A DNA stretch of 5,213 nucleotides from Rhizobiaceae bacterium (GTDB lineage: Bacteria; Pseudomonadota; Alphaproteobacteria; Rhizobiales; Rhizobiaceae), in assembly GCA_004299545.1 (NCBI GenBank), contig SCRB01000114.1, positions 1 through 5,213 on the forward strand, in the 5' to 3' direction. Positions 1-5,213 of the stretch are shown here, piece by piece. The notes beneath the pieces are model-generated. The model ran no database searches. It saw only the letters and a list, made by a program, of their open reading frames with translations, and was not told where the DNA came from. The translations under genes and the position numbers were made by a program. How positions within the stretch are numbered: position 1 is the first letter of the stretch; every line of letters starts with the position of its first letter.

Positions 1-342
1 TATTCCATTCTCCGTTTCTGGAACCATGACGCCCTAAAACACCGTACGTCCGTCTGCGAAACCATCCTCGCCGCGCTCGACGGCCGACTGTCGGAAGGAA
101 TAATAGCTGCCGACCTGCGGTTCGTCTTCGCGGGAGCAATCGATCGACCCCCACTCCGATCGGCTTTGCCGACCACCTCTCCCCCGCTCGACGGGGGAGA
201 GGAAGTACCGGCCGGAGCGCCGCGCTCTTTTCCTCTCCCCCCGACGGGGGGAGAGGTGGCACCGCGAAGCGATGACGGAGTGGGGGGCACTCATGCCGGA
301 CGTCATGACTCAAATTCTCATCATCGGAACCTATCCCTATGA
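1..342 (+). CDS. DUF559 domain protein, C-terminal part, with a repeat-derived tail (5' end outside the window)
   Basis: Frame 1 is open from the first base to a TGA at 340-342, giving 113 visible residues and no start codon inside the window. The first residues, ILRFWNHDALKHRTSVCETI followed by LAAL, match the end of DUF559 domains, where a conserved LRFWN(N/H)DxL strand is followed by a helix ending in a hydrophobic pair. DUF559 has the PD-(D/E)XK fold of Vsr-type nucleases; its catalytic residues would lie upstream and cannot be checked here. The recognisable domain ends near residue 28. Residues 29-49 (GRLSEGIIAADLRFVFAG region) look like a normal family tail. From residue 50 the frame enters the palindromic repeat and becomes rich in Pro, Gly and Glu (for example TTSPPLDGGEE, PLPPTGGEVAP). 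The stop overlaps the next ATG as ATGA. Family assignment is fairly firm. Whether the tail is really translated, or the native stop was lost when the repeat inserted, is inference. Confidence 0.72.
   Translation, partial: YSILRFWNHDALKHRTSVCETILAALDGRLSEGIIAADLRFVFAGAIDRPPLRSALPTTSPPLDGGEEVPAGAPRSFPLPPTGGEVAPRSDDGVGGTHAGRHDSNSHHRNLSL
148..286. repeat. Rhizobial-type palindromic intergenic repeat (nested inverted repeats)
   Basis: This element of about 140 bp is built from nested inverted repeats. The outer arms CCCCCACTCCG (148-158) and CGGAGTGGGGG (276-286) are perfect complements over 11 bp. Inside them, CCACCTCTCCCCC (173-185) is complementary over 13 bp to 247-259. The same blocks can instead fold locally: 176-186 pairs with 192-202 (11 bp, 5-nt loop), and 232-242 pairs with 246-256 (11 bp, 3-nt loop). 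Each arm also carries a small hairpin, TCGGC-TTT-GCCGA (160-172) and CGC-GAA-GCG (263-271). CCGGCCGG (208-215) marks the centre. The layout and the CTCTCCCC/GGGGAGAG core resemble the short palindromic elements scattered between rhizobial genes (RIME-like or MITE-like). The exact family name and copy number cannot be told from one copy. A minus-strand frame of 90 codons across it (34-306) is a typical by-product of such repeats and not a gene. Confidence 0.8.
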
Positions 343-2927
343 AATCTCACGTTAAAGCGGTTGTCATCGGTGGCGGTGTCGTCGGCTGTTCGGTGCTCTA
401 TCATCTGGCAAAGGCCGGCTGGACCGACGTCATGCTGATCGAGCGGTCGGAGCTGACCTCGGGCTCGTCCTGGCACGCCGCGGGAGGCTTCCATACGCTG
501 AACGGCGACCCGAACGTCGCCAAGCTGCAAGCCTATACGGTGCAGCTTTATGACGAGTTGGAAAAGCTCTCCGGCCAGTCCTGCTCGCTGCACCTGACCG
601 GCGGCGTGATGATGGCGGATACGCCCGAGCGCATGGATTTCCTCCGCCTTGCCCACGCCAAGGGCCGTTATCTCGGCATGGATACGGAGCTGATCACGCC
701 GTCCGAGGCCAAGGCGATGTTCCCACTGATGGACGAAAAGCACTTCGTCGGCGCCATGTGGGACCCGGTCGAGGGCCATCTCGACCCTTCCGGCACCACC
801 ATCGCCTATTCCAAGGCGGCGAAGAAGCTGGGCGCCGAGATCGTGCTGCGCAACCCGGTGAAGGAACTGACGCAGGAGCCGGACGGCACCTGGAACGTCA
901 TCACCGAGCAAGGTACGGTGAAGGCGGAGCATGTGGTCAATTGCGGCGGGCTTTGGGCGCGCGAGATCGGCCGCATGGTGGGGCTGGAGCTCCCGGTGCT
1001 TGCCATGGAGCACCACTATCTCTTGACCGAGCCGATGCCGGAGGTCGAGGCATTCAACCGGGAAACCGGCCGCGAAATGGTCGGCGTGCTCGATTTCAAG
1101 GGCGAGATCTATACGCGCCAGGAGCGGAACGGCGTCCTGCTCGGCACTTATGAGAAAGCCTGCAAGCCATGGTCGCCGGTGACGACGCCATGGGATTTCG
1201 GCCATGAATTACTGGCGCCCGACCTCGACCGCATCGCGCCTTCCCTTGAGCTCGGCTTCAGGCATTTTCCGGGCATCGCCAATGCGGGGATCAAGCAGGT
1301 CATCAACGGGCCTTTCACTTTTGCGCCCGACGGCAACCCGCTCGTCGGCCCGGTGCAGGGGCTGACGAATTTCTGGTGTGCCTGCGCCGTCATGGCGGGC
1401 TTTTCGCAGGGCGGCGGCGTCGGATTGGCACTGTCGAACTGGATGGTGAACGGCGATCCAGGCTTCGACGTCTGGGGCATGGACGTCGCGCGTTTCGGCG
1501 AATGGGCGAGCCTGCGCTACACCAACGCCAAGGTGCGGGAAAACTATTCGCGCCGCTTCTCCATCCGTTTCCCCAACGAGGAATTGCCGGCGGGTCGTCC
1601 GGCGCAGACGACGCCGCTTTACGATATCATGGCGCGTGAGAACAACGCGGTGATGGGCGACAGCTGGGGGCTGGAAACGCCGCTCTGGTTCGCACCGAAA
1701 GGGACAGAGCCGAAGGATATCGTCTCCTTCCGCCGCTCCAACGATTTCGAGCATGTCGGTAACGAGGTTCGCGCGGTGCGCGAGCGGGTCGGCGTGACCG
1801 AGATCGCCAATTTCGCCAAATACCGGATCAGCGGCCGGGACGCGGAAGCCTTCCTCAACCGGCTGATGACAAACCGCATGCCGAAGAAAGGCCGCATCGC
1901 GCTTTCCCCCATGCTCAACGAATTCGGCAAGCTGATCGGCGATTTCACCATCGCCAATATGGGCGAAAAGGACGGCGACGAGCGCTTCATGGTATGGGGC
2001 TCGTCGGCGGCCGCCAAATATCACATGCGCTGGTTCGAGAAGCACCTGCCGAAGGACGGTTCCGTCGAGATTCACCGTTTCGACCAGACGCTGGTCGGCC
2101 TCTCCATTGCCGGCCCCAAATCACAGGAACTCCTGCAAAAACTGGTGGACGAGGACGTTTCCTCGAAGGCCTTCCGGTTCATGGATTTCCGCGAGATGGC
2201 TGTCGGCGGCGCGCCTTGCATCGTCAACCGCATCACCTATACGGGCGACCTCGGCTACGAGGTCTGGATGCAGCCTGCTTACGAACGGCTGGTTTACGGG
2301 GCGATCAAGAAAGCCGGAGAGGCGTTCGGCATTGCCGATTTCGGCATGCGGGCACTGCTTTCCATGCGGCTGGAGAAGAATTTCCCGACCTGGTTCCGCG
2401 AGCTTCGTCCCATTTACGGCCCCTTCGAGGGAGGCATGGACCGTTTCATCAAGCTGGAGAAGAACGATTTCATCGGCCGCGACGCCGCCGCGAAGGAAAG
2501 GGAGGCGGGACCGAAGGTCAGCCGTGTTTCCTTCGTCGTCGAGGCGGCGGACGCCGATGTCATGGGCGACGAGCCGATCTGGGCCAAGGTCGGCGCAAAG
2601 GATTACGGCAGTGTCGAGAAGCCGCACGGGTATGGCGCGCCGCGCTTCGACGAGAAGGGCAAGGAGACGCGTGTCTCAGATGCTGACGAAGGCGCGTCCG
2701 CAATCCGCGGCATTGCCGATGGCGAATGGCGCGTCGTCGGCTGGGTGACGTCCGGCGGCTATGCCCATTATGTGCAAAAATCCCTCGCACAGGGCTATGT
2801 CCCGGCGGCACTGGCACAGAATGAGGCCGATGGCCTGTTCGAGATCGAGATTCTCGGCCGCCGCTGCCCCGCGCGAATCACCGTCGAACCCCTCTTCGAT
2901 CCGAGCGGCGGAAAGATGCGCGCCTGA
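339..2927 (+). CDS. FAD-dependent oxidoreductase fused to GcvT domain (dimethylglycine/sarcosine dehydrogenase family)
   Basis: This 862-residue cytoplasmic enzyme probably oxidises an N-methyl amino acid such as dimethylglycine or sarcosine and transfers the released one-carbon unit to tetrahydrofolate. The N-terminal DAO domain (about 6-370) has the dinucleotide motif GGGVVG (11-16) and SGSSWHAAGG (41-50); His46 aligns with the histidine that binds FAD covalently in mammalian dimethylglycine dehydrogenase. A central FAO_M-type segment follows (about 370-427). The folate-binding GcvT domain (about 428-715) has Asp535 in a GKLIGDFTI context, matching the conserved folate-site Asp of T-proteins, plus YTGDLGYEVW (634-643) and RALLSMRLEK (671-680). 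The C-terminal barrel (about 740-855) contains GWVTSGGYAH (801-810). An insert of 48 residues (749-796) explains a length above the usual roughly 810. The start is well fixed: an in-frame TGA lies at 306-308 and no other start codon follows before 339. The Shine-Dalgarno signal is poor (GGA at 326-328). Family is certain; the substrate cannot be decided from sequence. Confidence 0.95.
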   Translation: MKSHVKAVVIGGGVVGCSVLYHLAKAGWTDVMLIERSELTSGSSWHAAGGFHTLNGDPNVAKLQAYTVQLYDELEKLSGQSCSLHLTGGVMMADTPERMDFLRLAHAKGRYLGMDTELITPSEAKAMFPLMDEKHFVGAMWDPVEGHLDPSGTTIAYSKAAKKLGAEIVLRNPVKELTQEPDGTWNVITEQGTVKAEHVVNCGGLWAREIGRMVGLELPVLAMEHHYLLTEPMPEVEAFNRETGREMVGVLDFKGEIYTRQERNGVLLGTYEKACKPWSPVTTPWDFGHELLAPDLDRIAPSLELGFRHFPGIANAGIKQVINGPFTFAPDGNPLVGPVQGLTNFWCACAVMAGFSQGGGVGLALSNWMVNGDPGFDVWGMDVARFGEWASLRYTNAKVRENYSRRFSIRFPNEELPAGRPAQTTPLYDIMARENNAVMGDSWGLETPLWFAPKGTEPKDIVSFRRSNDFEHVGNEVRAVRERVGVTEIANFAKYRISGRDAEAFLNRLMTNRMPKKGRIALSPMLNEFGKLIGDFTIANMGEKDGDERFMVWGSSAAAKYHMRWFEKHLPKDGSVEIHRFDQTLVGLSIAGPKSQELLQKLVDEDVSSKAFRFMDFREMAVGGAPCIVNRITYTGDLGYEVWMQPAYERLVYGAIKKAGEAFGIADFGMRALLSMRLEKNFPTWFRELRPIYGPFEGGMDRFIKLEKNDFIGRDAAAKEREAGPKVSRVSFVVEAADADVMGDEPIWAKVGAKDYGSVEKPHGYGAPRFDEKGKETRVSDADEGASAIRGIADGEWRVVGWVTSGGYAHYVQKSLAQGYVPAALAQNEADGLFEIEILGRRCPARITVEPLFDPSGGKMRA

Positions 2928-2941
2928 CGGACATCCCTTAC

Positions 2942-2961
2942 GCCGGCTGAAACAGCTCGGC
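2942..2961 (+). terminator. Stem-loop just after the oxidoreductase stop (weak terminator candidate)
   Basis: GCCG+GCTG (2942-2949) pairs with CAGC+CGGC (2953-2956 and 2958-2961) around an AAA loop, with T2957 bulged, giving 8 bp that begin 15 nt after the TGA. No T-run follows on the plus strand (the next bases are ATCGAAAAATG), so it does not meet the definition of an intrinsic terminator. It could stabilise the 3' end or mark rho-dependent termination. Confidence 0.25.
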
Positions 2962-3000
2962 ATCGAAAAATGTGGATTCACCCGGAGACGCGGCGCCCTC

Positions 3001-3180
3001 TCAGGAGGGACCGCACCCCTGCCCGTCCTTCAGGACGCAGGGCGTGCTCTGGGCGGCATCGGAAACGTGCCTGGGTTTGCTGACGATCGCCGCGAAAGCG
3101 GCGGCGAAAAGGGCAATCAGCAGGGAAACGATACAGAGGCGGGGAACCATTGATGCAAATCCTCTGTTGTCGGATGCCAT
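3001..3180 (-). CDS. Possible small membrane-anchored or exported protein (59 or 49 aa)
   Basis: I do not recognise this family. Read from ATG at 3180-3178 it gives 59 residues. A hydrophobic stretch at about residues 15-33 (CIVSLLIALFAAAFAAIV) is preceded by an Arg and followed by a short polar tail with KPRH and two cysteines (Cys48, Cys56). This looks like a signal peptide or a single membrane anchor with a small tail outside the cytoplasm; AFA-A could be a signal peptidase site. Two starts are possible. ATG 3180 has a canonical GGAGG (3190-3186) five bases upstream. ATG 3150 (residue 11, product of 49 aa) has AGAGGA (3165-3160) nine bases upstream and gives a more typical short n-region, MVPR. 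The frame lies 82 nt downstream of hom on the same strand and may have its own promoter. Support is the ribosome binding sites plus the signal-like N-terminus; much of its 3' half also forms hairpins, so it could be a shadow of structured RNA. Confidence 0.45.
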   Translation of the reverse strand: MASDNRGFASMVPRLCIVSLLIALFAAAFAAIVSKPRHVSDAAQSTPCVLKDGQGCGPS

Positions 3181-3200
3181 CAAGCCCTCCCTGCCCGCGG

Positions 3201-3230
3201 AGTATCGTCTCGCCCGGGCGTTAAGAACAA
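3201..3230 (-). promoter_or_regulatory. Candidate promoter for the small minus-strand frame
   Basis: Read on the minus strand, TTGTTC (3230-3225) and GATACT (3206-3201) are 18 bp apart and resemble -35 and -10 boxes (three and four of six consensus bases). The stretch from about 3221 to 3250 is the most AT-rich in the intergenic region. A start near 3194 would leave a leader of about 44 nt before ATG 3150 but only about 14 nt before ATG 3180, so if real it favours the shorter protein. The match is modest and could be chance. Confidence 0.22.
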
Positions 3231-3262
3231 TTTAATGGAAATGTGAACGATTCGTCACCCTC

Positions 3263-4576
3263 TTATCCCGCCCGCTCGATACGGATCATCTGCGGCTTGT
3301 CGACCAGGTGCCCGTCCTTTGTTACGCCTTCCACGGCGCGGCGTATAGCCGCTTCCGTCGTTTCATGGGTGACGAGGATGACTGTTTTCTGCCCGGCGAC
3401 CTGGACAAGGCCGGCATGTTGGACGATCGATTCCAGCGAAATATCGTTGTCGGCCATCCGCCGCGCGATTGCCGCGAAGACGCCGATGCGGTCATGCACG
3501 GTCAGCCTGATGAAATAACCGCCGGCATGCGCCCGCATCCTCGCCTTGCGGTAAGGCGCAAGTTCCTTGGCGGGCCTGCCGAAGACGGGCCCATGCTGGA
3601 AGCCCGGCCGGCTCTTGGCGATGTCCGCTATATCGCCGATGACGGCCGAGGCAGTGGCATTGCCGCCGGCACCCGGCCCCGACAGGAGGAGCTCGCCGAG
3701 AATATCGGTCTCGATCGCCACCGCATTGGTCACGCCATGGACCTGTGCGATCACCGAAGCCGTCGGAACCATGGTCGGGTGGACGCGCTGCTCAATGCCG
3801 CTTTCGGTCTTCTGCGCCACACCGAGAAGCTTGATCCGGTAGCCGAGGTCGCCGGCCGCCCTGATGTCGGCCTGGCTGATGTTCGAAATGCCTTCCATGT
3901 AGATGTCGGCCGCCGATATCCGGCAACCGAAGGCAAGACTGGTCAGGATAGCGAGTTTATGCGCCGTGTCGTGGCCCTCGATGTCGAAGGTCGGATCGGC
4001 CTCGGCATAGCCGAGGCGCTGCGCGTCCCTGAGGCATTCGTCGAAGGAAAGCCCCTCCGCCTCCATGCGCGTGAGGATATAGTTGCACGTGCCGTTCAGG
4101 ATCCCGAAAATGCGGGTGGCTTCGTTGCCGGCAAGCGCCTCGCGCATCGTTTTGATGACGGGTATGCCGCCGGCGACGGCCGCTTCGTAGTTCAGCAGCA
4201 CGCCTTTCTTCTCGGCGATTTCCGCGAGCGCCAACCCATGCCTGGCGAGCAGCGCCTTGTTGGCGGTGACGACGTGACGGCCCGCTTCGAGAGCGGCCCT
4301 GACACTGGCGCGCGCCGCGCCGTCCTCTCCGCCGATCAGTTCGACGAAAACGTCGATGCCTTTCGCCTTTGCCAGTTCGACCGGATCGTCGAACCATTCG
4401 GCTTGCCCGAGCGTGACGCCTCGCTCGCGCTTGCGGTCACGTGCCGAAACCGCAACGACCTCGATCGGGCGACCGCATTGGCGTGCCAGTTCTCCCGCCT
4501 TTTCGGACAATATCCGCACGACGGACGCGCCGACCGTTCCGAGGCCAGCAATTCCTATCCGCAACGCTTCGGCCAT
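3263..4576 (-). CDS. hom: Homoserine dehydrogenase
   Basis: The enzyme reduces aspartate-semialdehyde to homoserine with NAD(P)H, the branch step to threonine and methionine, in the cytoplasm. The 437-residue protein has the full three-part layout. The N-terminal Rossmann domain has GLGTVG (11-16) and TANKALL (104-110). The catalytic domain has EAAVAGGIPV (131-140), ILNGTCNYILTR (159-170) and the family signature from Ala185 to Lys207, including DPTFDIEGHDTAHK, where Asp203 and Lys207 correspond to the catalytic pair in yeast homoserine dehydrogenase. A C-terminal ACT domain (about 354-432, YFIRLTVHDRIGVFAAIARR) suggests allosteric control by an end product, as in the monofunctional bacterial family; there is no aspartokinase domain. 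Length is typical. The start at ATG 4576-4574 has GGGAGA (4590-4585) eight bases upstream, and the conserved N-terminus begins there, although the frame stays open further upstream through the aminotransferase gene. It follows the aminotransferase by 40 nt, probably in one operon. Confidence 0.97.
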   Translation of the reverse strand: MAEALRIGIAGLGTVGASVVRILSEKAGELARQCGRPIEVVAVSARDRKRERGVTLGQAEWFDDPVELAKAKGIDVFVELIGGEDGAARASVRAALEAGRHVVTANKALLARHGLALAEIAEKKGVLLNYEAAVAGGIPVIKTMREALAGNEATRIFGILNGTCNYILTRMEAEGLSFDECLRDAQRLGYAEADPTFDIEGHDTAHKLAILTSLAFGCRISAADIYMEGISNISQADIRAAGDLGYRIKLLGVAQKTESGIEQRVHPTMVPTASVIAQVHGVTNAVAIETDILGELLLSGPGAGGNATASAVIGDIADIAKSRPGFQHGPVFGRPAKELAPYRKARMRAHAGGYFIRLTVHDRIGVFAAIARRMADNDISLESIVQHAGLVQVAGQKTVILVTHETTEAAIRRAVEGVTKDGHLVDKPQMIRIERAG

Positions 4577-4609
4577 GTCCGGCGTCTCCCGAAAAAGTCT
4601 TGACGGATG

Positions 4610-4636
4610 AAAACGCTCAGCGACGGGCGCTGAGCG
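4610..4636 (-). terminator. Intrinsic-terminator-like hairpin between aminotransferase and hom
   Basis: CGCTCAGCG (4614-4622) and CGCTGAGCG (4628-4636) are perfect 9-bp complements around a 5-nt loop. On the minus strand the stem is followed at once by TTTTC (4613-4609). It spans the TGA of the aminotransferase gene (4619-4617) and ends 37 nt before the hom start. Stem, loop and T-run fit a short intrinsic terminator, though four Ts are few. Because both genes point the same way, it would act as a partial terminator or attenuator, or as a processing site. Confidence 0.5.
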
Positions 4637-5213
4637 GAATGACATTGTCGAGCGTTTCCGTGGCGGAGGAGAGAAAACGCTTGATGTTGCGGGCGGCCTG
4701 CCGGATGCGATGCTCGTTTTCGACAAGCGCGATGCGGACGAAATCGTCGCCGTATTCGCCGAAGCCGATGCCGGGAGCCACCGCCACGTCCGCCTTCTCG
4801 ATGAGGAGCTTGGAGAATTCCAGCGAACCGAGCGAGCGGAAGGGCTCGGGGATCGGCGCCCAGGCGAACATCGTCGCCGCCGGCGCCGGAACCTGCCATC
4901 CGGCGCGCTCGAAAGCGTCGACCATGACGTTGCGGCGGCGGCGATAGACCTCGCGCACGTCCGCGATGTCGGAACCATCGCCGTTGAGCGCGGCCGTGGC
5001 GGCGACCTGGATCGGCGTGAAGGCGCCGTAGTCGAGATAGGATTTCACCCGTGTCAGCGCCGCGATCAGGCGCTCGTTGCCGACAGCGAAACCCATGCGC
5101 CATCCCGGCATCGAGAACGTCTTCGACATCGAAGTGAACTCGACGGCGATATCGATCGCGCCGGGCACCTGCAGGAGAGAGGGAGGCGGCGGGCCGTCGA
5201 AATAAATCTCCGC
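4617..5213 (-). CDS. Class I/II PLP-dependent aminotransferase, AlaC-like (C-terminal half, 5' end outside the window)
   Basis: The frame enters at the right edge and ends at TGA 4619-4617, giving 198 visible residues. The order matches the second half of the AlaC-like aminotransferases, often annotated in rhizobia as aspartate, alanine or LL-diaminopimelate aminotransferase. It shows AEIYFDGPPPPSLLQVPGA, then FTSMSKTFSMPGWRMGF, where the Lys encoded at 5123-5121 is the PLP Schiff-base lysine, then RVKSYLDYGAFTPIQVAA, PGIGFGEYGDDFVRIAL with the substrate-carboxylate Arg, and ENEHRIRQAARNIKRFL. I recall the E. coli AlaC sequence as strikingly similar across this part (VPGARDVAVEF, ARIKSYHDYGTFTPLQVAA). 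It transfers an amino group between an amino acid and a 2-oxo acid using pyridoxal phosphate. The partner hom suggests a role in the aspartate family, but the substrate cannot be fixed from this half. A GTG at 5168-5166 lies inside the conserved domain and is not the start. Confidence 0.93.
   Translation of the reverse strand, partial: AEIYFDGPPPPSLLQVPGAIDIAVEFTSMSKTFSMPGWRMGFAVGNERLIAALTRVKSYLDYGAFTPIQVAATAALNGDGSDIADVREVYRRRRNVMVDAFERAGWQVPAPAATMFAWAPIPEPFRSLGSLEFSKLLIEKADVAVAPGIGFGEYGDDFVRIALVENEHRIRQAARNIKRFLSSATETLDNVIPLSARR

Noticed and set aside
34..306. Minus-strand frame of 90 codons across the palindromic repeat
   Set aside because: It is Arg/Ser/Gly-rich because it reads the repeat arms (SPRRGERKR), has no family features, and the opposite strand carries a recognisable DUF559 end.
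321..2075. Two long minus-strand frames (321-1205 and 1209-2075) antisense to the oxidoreductase
   Set aside because: They are shadows caused by high third-position GC; rich in His, Arg and Leu without recognisable motifs, while the plus strand encodes a clear multi-domain enzyme.
2966..3014. Hairpin 2990-3014 plus the A5 run at 2966-2970 as a minus-strand intrinsic terminator
   Set aside because: The T-run is about 20 nt from the stem on the minus strand, too far for intrinsic termination.
3211..3220. CGCCCGGGCG palindrome as an operator
   Set aside because: A 10-bp GC palindrome with no second copy or known regulator match; expected by chance in such GC-rich DNA.
2972..3235. Plus-strand frame of 87 codons in the intergenic region
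   Set aside because: No ribosome binding site or motif, and it overlaps the better supported minus-strand small frame.
3243..3258. Inverted repeat GTGA...TCAC just past the hom stop, as a hom terminator
   Set aside because: The stem is only six pairs with a bulge and a 3-nt loop, followed by ATTTCC rather than a T-run; too weak to call.
3308..4603. Plus-strand frame of 431 codons antisense to hom
   Set aside because: Composition is that of a shadow frame with no motif; hom on the minus strand has every family signature.
4577..4978. Upstream extension of the hom frame to 4978
   Set aside because: The extension is Ser/Arg-rich, overlaps the aminotransferase coding sequence, and lies before a well-placed ribosome binding site and the conserved N-terminus at 4576.

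Overview
The window is high-GC DNA with strong third-position GC bias, and it reads as chromosome of an alphaproteobacterium, most likely a member of the Rhizobiaceae or a close relative. Three things point there: a rhizobial-type palindromic intergenic repeat built on a CTCTCCCCC/GGGGGAGAG core, an aminotransferase followed by homoserine dehydrogenase, and a fused FAD-oxidoreductase/GcvT protein of a kind that occurs in many copies in rhizobia. This placement comes from recognising families, not from any search.

Layout, left to right. (1) Positions 1-342, plus strand: the C-terminal end of a DUF559 (Vsr-like endonuclease fold) protein that starts outside the window. Its frame runs without a stop through a palindromic repeat of about 140 bp (148-286) and ends in an ATGA overlap with the next gene. 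(2) Positions 339-2927, plus strand: an 862-residue FAD-dependent oxidoreductase fused to a folate-binding GcvT module (dimethylglycine/sarcosine dehydrogenase family), with an extra segment of 48 residues near the C-terminus. (3) Positions 2928-3262: a convergent intergenic region with several hairpins and a possible small membrane or exported protein on the minus strand. (4) Positions 3263-4576, minus strand: a complete homoserine dehydrogenase (hom). (5) Positions 4617-5213, minus strand: the C-terminal half of a class I aminotransferase of the AlaC-like group, running off the right edge.

How the genes work together. The aminotransferase and hom are co-oriented, 40 nt apart, and probably form an amino-acid biosynthesis operon leading to homoserine, threonine and methionine. 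A 9-bp perfect hairpin followed by a T-run sits between them and may attenuate transcription into hom. The oxidoreductase converges on this pair. It probably demethylates an N-methylated glycine-type substrate and passes the one-carbon unit to tetrahydrofolate, so its link to methionine metabolism is plausible but indirect.

The core enzymes are ordinary housekeeping or catabolic genes. The least ordinary part is the left edge, where an endonuclease-like reading frame has absorbed a palindromic repeat as its C-terminal tail and reaches exactly to the start codon of the next gene.
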